Assembly (NCBI GenBank): GCA_947166565.1
Contig: CAMVEL010000011.1
Span: forward strand, 1-52,184
Direction: 5' to 3'
Origin: an uncultured Erysipelotrichaceae bacterium
GTDB taxonomy: Bacteria > Bacillota_I > Bacilli_A > RFN20 > CAG-826
DNA: 52,184 bases
Shown here: positions 24,110 to 32,911 of the stretch, piece by piece
Position numbering within the stretch: the first letter of the stretch is position 1
Layout of the letters: each line of letters begins with the position of its first letter
Translations under genes and position numbers: made by a program
The notes under the pieces: generated by a model
What the model was told of the DNA's origin: nothing
The model's database searches: none
What the model saw: only the letters and a program-made list of their open reading frames with translations

Positions 24110-25483
24110 ATGGAAAGAGGAGCCGAATACCATGAGATGATGACGAAGACCAAAGTCTCTTCGCTTGTTATTCGTTTGGGCATCCCTACGACCATCACGA
24201 TGCTCATAACCAATATCTATAATCTGGTCGATACCTATTTTGTCGGTACCTTAGGCGTTTCCCAGCAAGGGGCGACCGGAATCCTTTTTACCTTGCAAGC
24301 GATAATCCAGGCTTTTGCTTTCCTTTTAGGACATGGCTCAGGAACCCACGTTGCCAAGAAACTGGCGGAAAAAGACGTGGACGGGGCCTCTAAATTCGTT
24401 TCCACCGCTTTCTATTCTGGCCTTTTGGTTGGGGGCCTCCTTTGTCTTTTTGGGATTATTTTCCTCGAACCTTTCATGCTTCTTCTTGGGTCTTCGGATA
24501 CGATTCTTCCTTACGCGAACCAATATGGCTTGTGGGTTTTGATTTCCGCCCCATTCCTTATTGGCTCATTGGTAATCAACAACAACCTCCGTTATGAAGG
24601 AAAGGCCTTCTTCGCGATGATCGGAATGGCTGCCGGAGCCTTATTGAACATCCTTGGCGATTTCGTTTTCATCAATTTGATGGGTTTGGGTGTCTTTGGG
24701 GCAGGCATGTCCACCGGCATCAGCCAGATCGTTAGCTTCATCATCCTCGTTGTCTTCTTTATAGTTAGGGGTCAATCAAGGATTACCATTAAGATGGTTT
24801 CCTTTGATTGGAGGCTTCATTTAGCGATTATCAAGGCAGGCTTCCCCTCTTTGCTTCGTCAAGGGCTTGCCTCGATTTCCGGTGGGGTCCTCAATAATCT
24901 AACCAAGCCTTTTGGCGATGCCGCGGTCGCGGCCATATCCGTCGTCAACCGTTATTCCAATTTCCTGATGTGCGTTGGGATGGGAGTAGGACAAGGACTT
25001 CAGCCTGTGGCGGCCTATAACTACGCCAGAAAAGAATATGGAAGGGTCAGGGACGGTTGCGTTTTCACCGTCATTTTCTCTTCCGGTGTTGTCGCCTTGC
25101 TTGTCATTCCCTCTTTGATCATCCCAAATATCATCGTTTCCTGGTTCAATGCGGATGCCGAAGTCATAGAACTAGGGACCTATGCCTTAAGAATCGCCGC
25201 TATTAGTTTGCTTTTCGTTCCTATATCGGTTGTCATCAACATGGCTCTCCAAAGCATTAGGCGTTCTTTCTCTTCCTCTTTCCTTTCAACATTAAGGAAT
25301 GGAATTATCTTCATCCCGATTATCTTTATCTTGGTTAGCTGGGCAGGTTTAGGCTTCAAAGGAGTAGCTTGGGCGCAGCCAATAAGCGACTTGATAACAT
25401 TCCTTATTTCTCTTCCTTTCTTCATCCTCTTTGTTAGGGAGATGGGGAGAAAGGAAAAGGAAAAGAAACAAGCGGAAGCCTGA
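24110..25483 (+). CDS. MATE-family efflux transporter
   Basis: A 457-residue transporter with 12 predicted helices in two MATE halves, using a Na+ or H+ gradient to export cationic organic compounds. Family segments seen are SLVIRLGIPTTITMLITNIY, GLGVFGAGMSTGISQI and VGQGLQPVAAYNYA. It follows the phosphatase gene by 40 bases. TATAAA at 24093-24098 stands eleven bases before ATG 24110, so it may have its own short-leader transcript. In-frame ATG 24137 and 24140 follow an AAAGAGGAG and are alternative starts. Position in the operon suggests the exporter may respond to the partner-switch signal. Substrate unknown. Confidence 0.92.
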   Translation: MERGAEYHEMMTKTKVSSLVIRLGIPTTITMLITNIYNLVDTYFVGTLGVSQQGATGILFTLQAIIQAFAFLLGHGSGTHVAKKLAEKDVDGASKFVSTAFYSGLLVGGLLCLFGIIFLEPFMLLLGSSDTILPYANQYGLWVLISAPFLIGSLVINNNLRYEGKAFFAMIGMAAGALLNILGDFVFINLMGLGVFGAGMSTGISQIVSFIILVVFFIVRGQSRITIKMVSFDWRLHLAIIKAGFPSLLRQGLASISGGVLNNLTKPFGDAAVAAISVVNRYSNFLMCVGMGVGQGLQPVAAYNYARKEYGRVRDGCVFTVIFSSGVVALLVIPSLIIPNIIVSWFNADAEVIELGTYALRIAAISLLFVPISVVINMALQSIRRSFSSSFLSTLRNGIIFIPIIFILVSWAGLGFKGVAWAQPISDLITFLISLPFFILFVREMGRKEKEKKQAEA

Positions 25484-25489
25484 TTTTGC

Positions 25490-25495
25490 TATAAT
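25490..25495 (+). promoter_or_regulatory. TATAAT ahead of the DUF697 gene
   Basis: TATAAT followed by AAGGAAG, eight to ten bases before the start region of the gene at 25517, suggests an internal promoter of the operon. The -35 region is weak. Confidence 0.45.
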
Positions 25496-25516
25496 TCCTT
25501 AAGGAAGAACATACAT

Positions 25517-26536
25517 ATGGAGAAGAAAAAGAACGAACCCAAGAAGATGACCCTTGAGGAATATCAGCAAAAATATGCCAAAAAGCATAACACGGTATTC
25601 ATCAAATCCGCTTTCTTCTTAATCTCTGCCGCGATCGGAATCGTGGTTTTCGCCGCGCTTTTCCTTATTGTCGTCCGCCTTTTCGATATCCACCAAATCG
25701 CCGGTTACATCGGGATTGGGGTCGCGGTTATCGTCTTCGGAGCCTTTTATGTCTATCCATTAATTCGCATCAGCACCCAACGAAGATTCATAACCGATGT
25801 CGATAGCCAAAACATCAAAGAAGCCAAAAGGCATAATAAAAAGATGAGGGAGGAAATCGCGGATGCGATGATCGATTTCTCCGCGAAGACGGAAAACGTC
25901 GGTTGGTATAAAGAAGAGAATATCGGTAAACTGGCTGTCGCTAGGCAAACAAACGATAATGCCGCTCTCAGAAGTGCTTTAACCAATATCTATAACGAGG
26001 ATATTTCCAAGAAAGCCAACGCCATCATCAGGGATCATTCGGTGAAAATCGGTTTGGTCACCGCACTTTCCCAATCGGAAAGGATCGATACTCTCTTCGT
26101 CGCTTTGTATGAGCTAAACCTAATCAAACAATTGGTCTTCCTTTATGGGTATCGTCCATCGGAAGCCAAACTCATGCGTATCTATTCGACCGTTTTGACC
26201 AATTCCCTGATCGCCTATGGCTTAACTAGCGTTTCCTCCAATCTCGCCACAAGCGTGGTGAAAACAATCGGAGGGGCGGTAGAAAGGATCCCGCTTCTTG
26301 GTAATATCGTTTCAACCGTCATCGATTCGGCCTCCCAAGGTTTCATAAACGGGGGTCTGACGGTTGTCCTAGGCTTCCAAACGAAGAAATACCTTAACGA
26401 TGAATTCAAGAAGCAGGAAATAATTGAGGAAATCGAAGTCATCGAAGAAGAAGAGAAGGCGATGCTTACCGAAGTTAAAACCGATATCGTCTCCGCCTAT
26501 AACGAAGTCAAGAAGGAACAGAAGGCCGCCTCATGA
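25517..26536 (+). CDS. DUF697-family membrane protein
   Basis: A 339-residue protein. A positively charged N-terminus precedes two transmembrane helices (about residues 27-50 and 56-78); residues about 170-310 match the DUF697/YcjF type, with the hydrophobic repeats GLVTALSQSERIDTLFVALY, LIKQLVFLYGYRP and NGGLTVVLGF. The tail is acidic and coiled. The function is unknown; DUF697 proteins often sit beside small GTPases, and none is present here. AAGGAAG lies about eight bases before ATG 25517. Its end overlaps the glycosyltransferase start by four bases (ATGA), so the two are translated together. Confidence 0.8.
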   Translation: MEKKKNEPKKMTLEEYQQKYAKKHNTVFIKSAFFLISAAIGIVVFAALFLIVVRLFDIHQIAGYIGIGVAVIVFGAFYVYPLIRISTQRRFITDVDSQNIKEAKRHNKKMREEIADAMIDFSAKTENVGWYKEENIGKLAVARQTNDNAALRSALTNIYNEDISKKANAIIRDHSVKIGLVTALSQSERIDTLFVALYELNLIKQLVFLYGYRPSEAKLMRIYSTVLTNSLIAYGLTSVSSNLATSVVKTIGGAVERIPLLGNIVSTVIDSASQGFINGGLTVVLGFQTKKYLNDEFKKQEIIEEIEVIEEEEKAMLTEVKTDIVSAYNEVKKEQKAAS

Positions 26537-27474
26537 ACTATGCGGAACCAAAACTCTCTCTTATTGTCATCACCCATAATAACGGCGATTATTTTACCCG
26601 TGCGTTAAATTCCGCCATAAACCAGGATGCAACCTTCCCCTATGAGATAATCGTGGTCATGGATGACTGCAACGATTCCACCAAAGAAGTGGTCGTTTCC
26701 GAAAAAGCGAAGCATCCATGCATCAATTATTTCGAGGTTTCCTTCCATTGTCCTTTGAAAAACCGCCTCTATGGATTAGAGCAGGCCAAAGGCAAATACG
26801 TTATCTTCCTTGATGGAGACGATTACCTAGCCCCCAATATGTTTTCAAGAATGGTAAGCGTCATGGAAAATGAGAAGGCCGATATGGTCAACTGCGGGCT
26901 TTCCTATATCAAGAAGGGGAAGACAAAACCATCGAAACTCATAAAGAACGCGACTTATGACCGTAATTCCGCCTTAAAGGCCCTCTTCGCTGATACGACC
27001 TTCCGCGCCTTCCTCCATACGAAAATCTTCCTTAGGGAGAAATTATTGAAAATGGAATTCCTTGGGAAGATCGATATCCATAATTTCATGTTCGAAGACG
27101 CCTACCTATGCTTCCATTACCTATTGCTATGCGAGAAGGTCATTTCCATCAAGGACCATCTCCATTTCTACGATAAGACCAATGAGATGTCCGCGACCCA
27201 TAAAAAAGGCTATTCCCGCTGCATCGATAACGTTTCCGTTAGAAGCGCGATAAGAAACAAAATCGAGTGCATGGGTGAGTCGGATTTAAGGAAAATCTTC
27301 CTCTCTTCCAAGATTAGGACAAGGCTTCTTCTTAGCAGCGATTATCTTCTTTCATCCTTCGAAGATAAGAAAACCAAGAAAGAAGTCCTCAGAAAAACCA
27401 AAGGCGATTTCAAAAACGCCTATTCCAAGAAGTTTGATAAGGAAAAAATATTCTATAAGGATTTGCTTTACTGA
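26533..27474 (+). CDS. Family 2 glycosyltransferase
   Basis: A 313-residue GT-A type glycosyltransferase that adds sugars to an envelope acceptor. The N-terminal Rossmann-like part has SLIVITHNNGDYFTRALNSA and YEIIVVMDDC; the metal site is YVIFLDGDDYL. The C-terminal part is helical and less conserved. No transmembrane segment is seen. It overlaps the DUF697 gene by four bases. Its end overlaps the acyl-ACP thioesterase gene of the opposite strand by seven bases, so the two operons run tail to tail without a terminator between them. Acceptor and sugar donor cannot be read from sequence. Confidence 0.9.
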   Translation: MNYAEPKLSLIVITHNNGDYFTRALNSAINQDATFPYEIIVVMDDCNDSTKEVVVSEKAKHPCINYFEVSFHCPLKNRLYGLEQAKGKYVIFLDGDDYLAPNMFSRMVSVMENEKADMVNCGLSYIKKGKTKPSKLIKNATYDRNSALKALFADTTFRAFLHTKIFLREKLLKMEFLGKIDIHNFMFEDAYLCFHYLLLCEKVISIKDHLHFYDKTNEMSATHKKGYSRCIDNVSVRSAIRNKIECMGESDLRKIFLSSKIRTRLLLSSDYLLSSFEDKKTKKEVLRKTKGDFKNAYSKKFDKEKIFYKDLLY

Positions 27475-28181
27475 TCCTCTTCCAACACTACCTTGCAATG
27501 GAAGAAATCGTTTTTGAAGTAGTAGATATTCCTTTGTTGTTCATAGGAAACCTCAAATTCCGTGCCCATTGGGATTTCCCTGCGGAAGAGGATGGCGATT
27601 TCCTTAACGGTTTTATTCTTCATTTCCTCTAGACCTATGGAATCAAGGCAAATATTGACATAGCTCGCGTTATTCAAATGGCCGTTTAGATCGACGAGAC
27701 TATATTTCGCACTTCCCTTGAAGGATTTGGTTAAAGGGGGCATAGGTATGGCCATGACGGAAGGGAGTTCGTTCCCTTTCTCCCCGCCTTCGATCTTGAT
27801 TTTGTTGGCTTTTGGCTCGATGAGTTCACGACTCTTCTCGTCGATTAAGGTCCAAATCGCGTTTCCTTCGATGAGGATTTCCCCAGACAAAGAACGGACG
27901 ATGTAATGACGGGGGAAGAAATAATGCAAGGTAGAACCAGGATAGGAGATAAGCTCGATTTCCTCATCGTATTTAGGTAAACGCCTTACCAAAACTCTTT
28001 CGGAAGCGATGACCCAGAGGAATCCACGGTCAAGGGTTTTCGACCTCCCCATCCCAAGTTCTTCCGTATGGGCAATCGCGGCTTCTTGGAAAAGGCGAAA
28101 CAAAACATCCATGCGTAGATTACGTTTAAAATCGACATGCTCCGCCCGAAGGACGATTTTATCTGAATAGGTGGGAATCAT
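27468..28181 (-). CDS. Acyl-ACP thioesterase (FatA/TesA hot-dog type)
   Basis: A 237-residue double hot-dog enzyme that hydrolyses acyl groups from acyl carrier protein. VDFKRNLRMDVLFRLFQEAA begins the first hot-dog domain and LVDLNGHLNNASYVN carries the catalytic asparagine/histidine set of the second. It is the last gene of a three-gene operon (ligase, ACP, thioesterase) with overlapping ends (four bases with the ACP gene). The role would be release of the product that the ligase loads and the ACP carries. Host-like codon use. Confidence 0.9.
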   Translation of the reverse strand: MIPTYSDKIVLRAEHVDFKRNLRMDVLFRLFQEAAIAHTEELGMGRSKTLDRGFLWVIASERVLVRRLPKYDEEIELISYPGSTLHYFFPRHYIVRSLSGEILIEGNAIWTLIDEKSRELIEPKANKIKIEGGEKGNELPSVMAIPMPPLTKSFKGSAKYSLVDLNGHLNNASYVNICLDSIGLEEMKNKTVKEIAILFRREIPMGTEFEVSYEQQRNIYYFKNDFFHCKVVLEEDQ

Positions 28182-28432
28182 TTTTTCTTGCTAAGCTCTT
28201 TTTCGACCGCGTCGATGACATCTCCCAAGGTCATCATCTTCTCCCAACGCCTTTTGGGGATTGAGATATCGAAGATGGATTCGATTTTGCACATGATATA
28301 GACGAAAGTCATCGAGTCGAATCCCGCTTCCGTATTGATGCGGGTGTCCTCTTGTATTTCGATTTCCTCAAAGCCAGGTTGATTGGCCTTGATGAGTTCG
28401 ATTATTTTGTTTCCGATTTCTTCTCTAGTCAT
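28178..28432 (-). CDS. Dedicated acyl carrier protein
   Basis: An 84-residue carrier with the attachment serine Ser40 in the AGFDSM motif, where phosphopantetheine would be added. The flanking helices (MTREEIGNKIIELIKANQPG and YIMCKIESIFDIS) fit an ACP. It is overlapped by the adenylating ligase upstream and by the thioesterase downstream, so it should be the carrier for that pair and not the main fatty-acid ACP, though the primary ACP cannot be excluded because none other is in view. Confidence 0.9.
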   Translation of the reverse strand: MTREEIGNKIIELIKANQPGFEEIEIQEDTRINTEAGFDSMTFVYIMCKIESIFDISIPKRRWEKMMTLGDVIDAVEKELSKKK

Positions 28433-29747
28433 TTTCGCTCTCCTTTAAGAGGTATCTTTGGACCTTTCCCGTTTTGGTACGGGGAAGGGGAGTTTCCACG
28501 TGTATTATTTTAGCAATGCGGTGCGAACGCGGGTATTGAAGGTTGAACTTTTCCACCGAATCCTCAATCCCCTCTAGCCCATGAACGAATAAGCCAAGCG
28601 ATCCATCATTAAGCTTATCGATGGCAAAGTCCGACCCCGTTCCAAGCAAAGAGGCCAATTTGCCTTCATATTCAGGGATGAAGAGTTTGCTTCCATCATC
28701 AAAGACGATGATTTCCTTTTTTCTCCCGGTTATAAACAAATGCCCGTTCTCGAGTTTTCCCAGATCCCCCGTATAGAGGACGTTCCCTTTCTTAACCGAG
28801 GACGTTCCCTCTTCATCTTCGTAATAGCCTTTCATCAAGGTGAAATCGGATTCGACGATGATCTCGCTATCCTCCGCGATCCTAACTTTGTAATCAGGGC
28901 AGATAGTCATTTCGCGGGGATTATCCCCCAAGGAAAGGGCGATTCCTGAACTTGTCTCGGTAAGCCCATAACCAAAGCTAACCCTTATGCCTAGGCCCTT
29001 GATGCGATTCAAAACGGAATCAGGGCATTCTCCAGCCCCAATTAGGATTAAGCGCAGCTCCTTATTGAAAAGGTTCTTCGCGGCAAGGAATCCCGCCATT
29101 TGGGGGACAAGCGTGGTGACGCTAGGCTTAAATTCGGCGAAATCGAAGAATATATGCTTGAGCCCTCTCCCTAGATAGACCTTCGCCCCAAAGGATAAAG
29201 GCCATAGCAAGGAGCAGACAAAACCAAAGACATGGGATAGGGGCAAGACCGCAAGAAGGGAATCGCTTCTTTCCAAAGGCAATAACGAACCTCCGTTATA
29301 GGCCGCGCTGCATAACGAGGCTTCGGTTAGGACTACGGCTTTGGAGGAAGAAGTGGTCCCGGAAGTGAAAAAGAGGATATCGGCATCCGCGCATTCATAG
29401 TCTTTCTCCAAACAATCTTTAAGCTCTTCCACCAAATCCTCATCGCCGAGCAAAACGCCTACATGGGTAGCCTTAATTTGGCTTTTGAGGACTTCGGTAT
29501 CATCGTCTCCGTTAAGGAGCACCAATTGCCTTTTACCTGCTAAAGAGAGGATTGAGAGGACGCAGTCGGGGCTGTTATCGACCAATAGTCCAACGACTTT
29601 TTCCTTAGGAAGAGGATACGAATCAATGGCCTCATTCAATTCGCCATAGGTCATTCGTTTCCTAACTTGGCCCACGAAAAACTCAAGGGCGGTATCCTCT
29701 TTGAAGCCTCTGCCCAAAAGCTTTTTGAATGACTTGAATCTTTCCAC
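28425..29747 (-). CDS. AMP-forming acyl/aryl ligase (acyl-ACP synthetase-like)
   Basis: A 440-residue adenylate-forming enzyme of the ANL superfamily, shorter than typical acyl-CoA synthetases (about 500-560). The P-loop-like motif is ILFFTSGTTSSSKAVVLTE, followed by the FGYGLTETSSG block and the YTGDLG and KKEIIV blocks, and the C-terminal catalytic lysine segment PLPRTKTGKVQRY. It activates a carboxylic acid as its AMP ester and probably transfers it to the adjacent ACP. It starts the operon, divergent from the FAD oxidoreductase at 29835. The acyl substrate cannot be read from sequence. Confidence 0.92.
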   Translation of the reverse strand: MERFKSFKKLLGRGFKEDTALEFFVGQVRKRMTYGELNEAIDSYPLPKEKVVGLLVDNSPDCVLSILSLAGKRQLVLLNGDDDTEVLKSQIKATHVGVLLGDEDLVEELKDCLEKDYECADADILFFTSGTTSSSKAVVLTEASLCSAAYNGGSLLPLERSDSLLAVLPLSHVFGFVCSLLWPLSFGAKVYLGRGLKHIFFDFAEFKPSVTTLVPQMAGFLAAKNLFNKELRLILIGAGECPDSVLNRIKGLGIRVSFGYGLTETSSGIALSLGDNPREMTICPDYKVRIAEDSEIIVESDFTLMKGYYEDEEGTSSVKKGNVLYTGDLGKLENGHLFITGRKKEIIVFDDGSKLFIPEYEGKLASLLGTGSDFAIDKLNDGSLGLFVHGLEGIEDSVEKFNLQYPRSHRIAKIIHVETPLPRTKTGKVQRYLLKESEND

Positions 29748-29767
29748 GCCTTTATTTTACTCCTAGT

Positions 29768-29795
29768 TTGATTTTGTCTGCAAAACTATTAAAAT
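29768..29795 (+). promoter_or_regulatory. Promoter of the oxidoreductase cluster
   Basis: TTGATT (29768-29773), a 16-base spacer and TAAAAT (29790-29795), in the divergent gap between the ligase and the oxidoreductase. The ribosome site AAAGGAT lies before ATG 29835. Confidence 0.5.
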
Positions 29796-29834
29796 GTTCG
29801 TAACAATTTTTCTATTCGCACGAAAGGATTTGAA

Positions 29835-31259
29835 ATGGAAAAAAACATTCGCATTGCCATTATTGGCGGTGGTCCCGCCGGTTTAAGCGCGGGTATGTAT
29901 CTTGAACAAAAAGGATACGAAAATTACGTCATTTACGAAAAAACGGACCATGTCGGTGGGAAATGCCATTCTCCATCTTGGAATGGCAAACGTTACGAGA
30001 TGGGCGCCATCATGGGCGTTCCTTCCTATTATGCCGTCCATGACGTCGAGCTTTTCGCGGGAGTCACCCACGATGGACCACGCCTCCACCGCACCTACCG
30101 TCTCCCTAATGGCGAAGTCGACCATCGCTTTGATAAGAAACTCTTCAATATCCCCCATCTTCTAAAGCTCAAAAAGCAAATCAAGAAGTTCGGTGAGATC
30201 CTAGAAACCAAATACAAAGGCTACGATATCTGCGGACACCGCGGCGTTTCCGAGGGAAGATATGAAGGCTTTGCCGTTAGCCCAGGCCGCGAACCCGTCA
30301 AGGGAGAAAACCCCAACCTCAAGGATTTGGCCCTTCCGTTTAGGAAATTCGTTGAGCTCAACAAGGTTCCGTTGGTCACCGAAATCTGGGTCCAGCCTTT
30401 CACCTCATTCGGCTATGGCTATTTCGACGAGATTCCCGCGGCCTATGTCCTTAAATACCTCGACTTCCAGACGATGATGAATTTCGTTAACGTCAACCTT
30501 TGGACTTGGAAGGAAGGCACCCAAAGCATCTATGAGGCCCTTAACGCCAAATTGAAGCATCCGGCCCTCCTCAATTCCAACATCACCAAGATCGTCCGTG
30601 ACGAGAAGGTCACCATCACGGTCAACGGGAAAGAAGAAGTCTTCGATAAACTGATTATCACCGCGCCTCTTCAGATTGGCACGATCAATAACCCAGTGGC
30701 CCAAGGCCTCGATTCCTATCTCGACGTCAACGATAAGGAAAGGGAACTCTTCTCCAAGATCGATTACGAACGTTATGACACGATGGCTTGGATTACTTCC
30801 AAGGAGAAATATCCGGAAGCTTCCTTCTATGTCGTCGACAACATGACCCCCGAGACCCTAGGCCATGGCATGGTCTTCTACATGCGCTGGGGCAACGAAC
30901 CGGATCAACCTCTTGTTTCCTATGTCCTCCGTAAACATAAGGACGAGAAGGAAAGCGTCGAGGAATATAAGGCCCGTCCAGAGCTTGAATACGAACCGAC
31001 CAAACAAACCGTCCTCGAGGATATCAAGAAACTTGGCATCGACCCAATCGAGGAAGATGGCAAGAAGAAGATCATCTACGAATTCCAGGCCTATTATTTC
31101 CCGCATGTCTTCTCCGAGGATTATGCGAACGGTTGGTATGAGAAGGTCGAGGCCATGCAAGGGGAGAACAACACCTACTATGCCGGCGAAGTCATGAGCT
31201 TCGGCGACATGGATGAGACGATTGAATATTCCCGCGACCTCGTCGAGAGGTTCTTCTAA
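29835..31259 (+). CDS. FAD-dependent amine-oxidase-like oxidoreductase
   Basis: A 474-residue flavoprotein. IRIAIIGGGPAGLSAGMYLE is the FAD-binding Rossmann motif, followed by KTDHVGGKCHS (the second FAD contact, GG motif) and, near the C-terminus, YYAGEVMSFGDMDETIE as the final FAD-binding strand. The middle is unlike classical monoamine oxidases. It belongs to the large NAD(P)/FAD group that includes desaturases and oxidases of lipids and amines. It is the first of three redox genes on this strand, divergent from the acyl ligase operon. A terminator follows. Substrate unknown; a lipid is suggested by the neighbours only. Confidence 0.85.
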   Translation: MEKNIRIAIIGGGPAGLSAGMYLEQKGYENYVIYEKTDHVGGKCHSPSWNGKRYEMGAIMGVPSYYAVHDVELFAGVTHDGPRLHRTYRLPNGEVDHRFDKKLFNIPHLLKLKKQIKKFGEILETKYKGYDICGHRGVSEGRYEGFAVSPGREPVKGENPNLKDLALPFRKFVELNKVPLVTEIWVQPFTSFGYGYFDEIPAAYVLKYLDFQTMMNFVNVNLWTWKEGTQSIYEALNAKLKHPALLNSNITKIVRDEKVTITVNGKEEVFDKLIITAPLQIGTINNPVAQGLDSYLDVNDKERELFSKIDYERYDTMAWITSKEKYPEASFYVVDNMTPETLGHGMVFYMRWGNEPDQPLVSYVLRKHKDEKESVEEYKARPELEYEPTKQTVLEDIKKLGIDPIEEDGKKKIIYEFQAYYFPHVFSEDYANGWYEKVEAMQGENNTYYAGEVMSFGDMDETIEYSRDLVERFF

Positions 31260-31281
31260 ACCAATTCTAAAAAATGGCAAG

Positions 31282-31306
31282 GGGGATAGCGGTCACTATC
31301 CCCTTT
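31282..31306 (+). terminator. Hairpin between the two FAD genes
   Basis: GGGGATAG (31282-31289) pairs with CTATCCCC (31296-31303) around a six-base loop, with a short T-rich tail. It may reduce, but not abolish, read-through to the next gene. Confidence 0.6.
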
Positions 31307-31330
31307 GTTTCTTAAAAAGGAGCCATGTAT

Positions 31331-32911
31331 ATGAGCGATAAATCCAAATGCTTCAAAAAGAGTTATGACGTCATCGTCGTCGGCGGGGCGCTCGCGGGCT
31401 TAGCCTCCGCGCTCACCCTAGCCAAAAAAGGCCACGACGTCCTCGTCCTCGAGCAGCATAATCTGCCAGGCGGGGTTGCCACCTCCTTCGTCAGGGGTGG
31501 GGTCGAAATCGAAGGCACCCTCCATGAGATGATGTCTATCGGTCCAAAGGAATACCCATTGAAGATACGTAATTTCTTCGATGAGATGGGTGTCGATATC
31601 GATTGGCTTAGGGTTCCTGACGCCTATCGATTCGTCGATGACGTTTCGGGAGTCAACGTGCTTATTCACCCCGGCACCCATGGCGATATGGAAATCCCCG
31701 CTAAGGAAATCGCGGATGCCGTAGGCGATCCTGATGGCAAGGTCTATGAGAAGGTTCTTCGCCTTTTGAATCTTTGCCATACCGTCTACCAATCGGTGAA
31801 TACACTTTCGGTTACCCATATGTCGAAGGCGCAAATGCTTTTGAAGCATCCGGAATTCGTCAAGACCGCGGGTTATTCGGCGAAGGAAGTCATCGATACC
31901 TTCGACCTTCCCCAAAAGGCCATCGATATCCTCTGCGCCTATTGGATTTATGTCGGCAACGTGATTGAGACCTTGCCGTTTACGATTTTCGCCTTCCTTC
32001 TTGGCGATTACCTAGGATATGGCTCTTATGTCCCACGTAAATTCTCCTTCGAGATGCCTTTGAAGATGGCTGAAAGAGCAACCGAGATGGGCGTCCAAAT
32101 CGAATACGGGCAACGCGTCAGCAAGATTTTGGTCAAAAACGGCCACGTCGAAGGCGTCCGTCTTGAAAGCGGAGAGGAAATCGCTTCCCGTTATGTCGTT
32201 TGCTCCGCTTATCCAAACAAGGCCTACACCGAAATGGTCGAACCCCAAAGCGAGGTTCCAGAAGGAGCGATTAAATTCGTTAACGCGAAGACCCTTGGTC
32301 TTACTTGCTTCTCGGTCGTCATGCTCCTTGATAAGGATCCGGCTGAACTTAACATCAAGGACTACTCGACTTTCTATGCGCCAAATGGCATGGACCAAAA
32401 GAAGATATTCGAGGAAATAGCGACCCCAGGTCCCTATAATTACATAACTTCGATCTGCACGAACCTCGCCAACCCCGAAGCTTCGCCAAAGGGTACGTGC
32501 ATCTATTCGATCACGACTTTGCCTCGTCCGGAAGGATGGTTTGGCGTAACCGAAGAGAACTATGAGGAAATGAAGAAAAAGAACGCCGAGCATTTCATCG
32601 ACCTCGAATCCAAGAGGCTTGGCGTCAATCTTCGCGACCATATCCTCGAGCTCGTCATCGAGGCCCCGCCAACGATTTCTCATTATACCGGAGCCTTCCA
32701 AGGATCCGTTTATGGATACATGCATACGATGGATGACCATATCGTCGCCAGACTTCAGATGGGTGAGAAGGAGAACTACATCCAAGGCCTCTCCTTCGCT
32801 GGTGCCCACCAGATTTCCGGGGACGGCATGGGTCCTGCGGTCACAAATGGACGCAAGGGAGCCAAGATCATCCTCGACATGATGGAAGAAGACAAAAAGG
32901 AGGGCAAATAA
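31331..32911 (+). CDS. Phytoene-desaturase-like FAD oxidoreductase
   Basis: A 526-residue flavoprotein of the CrtI/retinol-saturase group. The FAD motif is YDVIVVGGALAGLASALTLA, followed by VLEQHNLPGGVATSF, and the C-terminal QGLSFAGAHQISGDGMGPAV segment. Proteins of this group remove or add hydrogen at the double bonds of isoprenoid or fatty chains. ATG 31331 is well placed behind AAAAAGGAG; ATG 31325 is too close. Its end abuts the ferredoxin reductase gene, so the two are probably made together and the reductase may supply electrons. No carotenoid synthesis genes are seen. Confidence 0.85.
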   Translation: MSDKSKCFKKSYDVIVVGGALAGLASALTLAKKGHDVLVLEQHNLPGGVATSFVRGGVEIEGTLHEMMSIGPKEYPLKIRNFFDEMGVDIDWLRVPDAYRFVDDVSGVNVLIHPGTHGDMEIPAKEIADAVGDPDGKVYEKVLRLLNLCHTVYQSVNTLSVTHMSKAQMLLKHPEFVKTAGYSAKEVIDTFDLPQKAIDILCAYWIYVGNVIETLPFTIFAFLLGDYLGYGSYVPRKFSFEMPLKMAERATEMGVQIEYGQRVSKILVKNGHVEGVRLESGEEIASRYVVCSAYPNKAYTEMVEPQSEVPEGAIKFVNAKTLGLTCFSVVMLLDKDPAELNIKDYSTFYAPNGMDQKKIFEEIATPGPYNYITSICTNLANPEASPKGTCIYSITTLPRPEGWFGVTEENYEEMKKKNAEHFIDLESKRLGVNLRDHILELVIEAPPTISHYTGAFQGSVYGYMHTMDDHIVARLQMGEKENYIQGLSFAGAHQISGDGMGPAVTNGRKGAKIILDMMEEDKKEGK

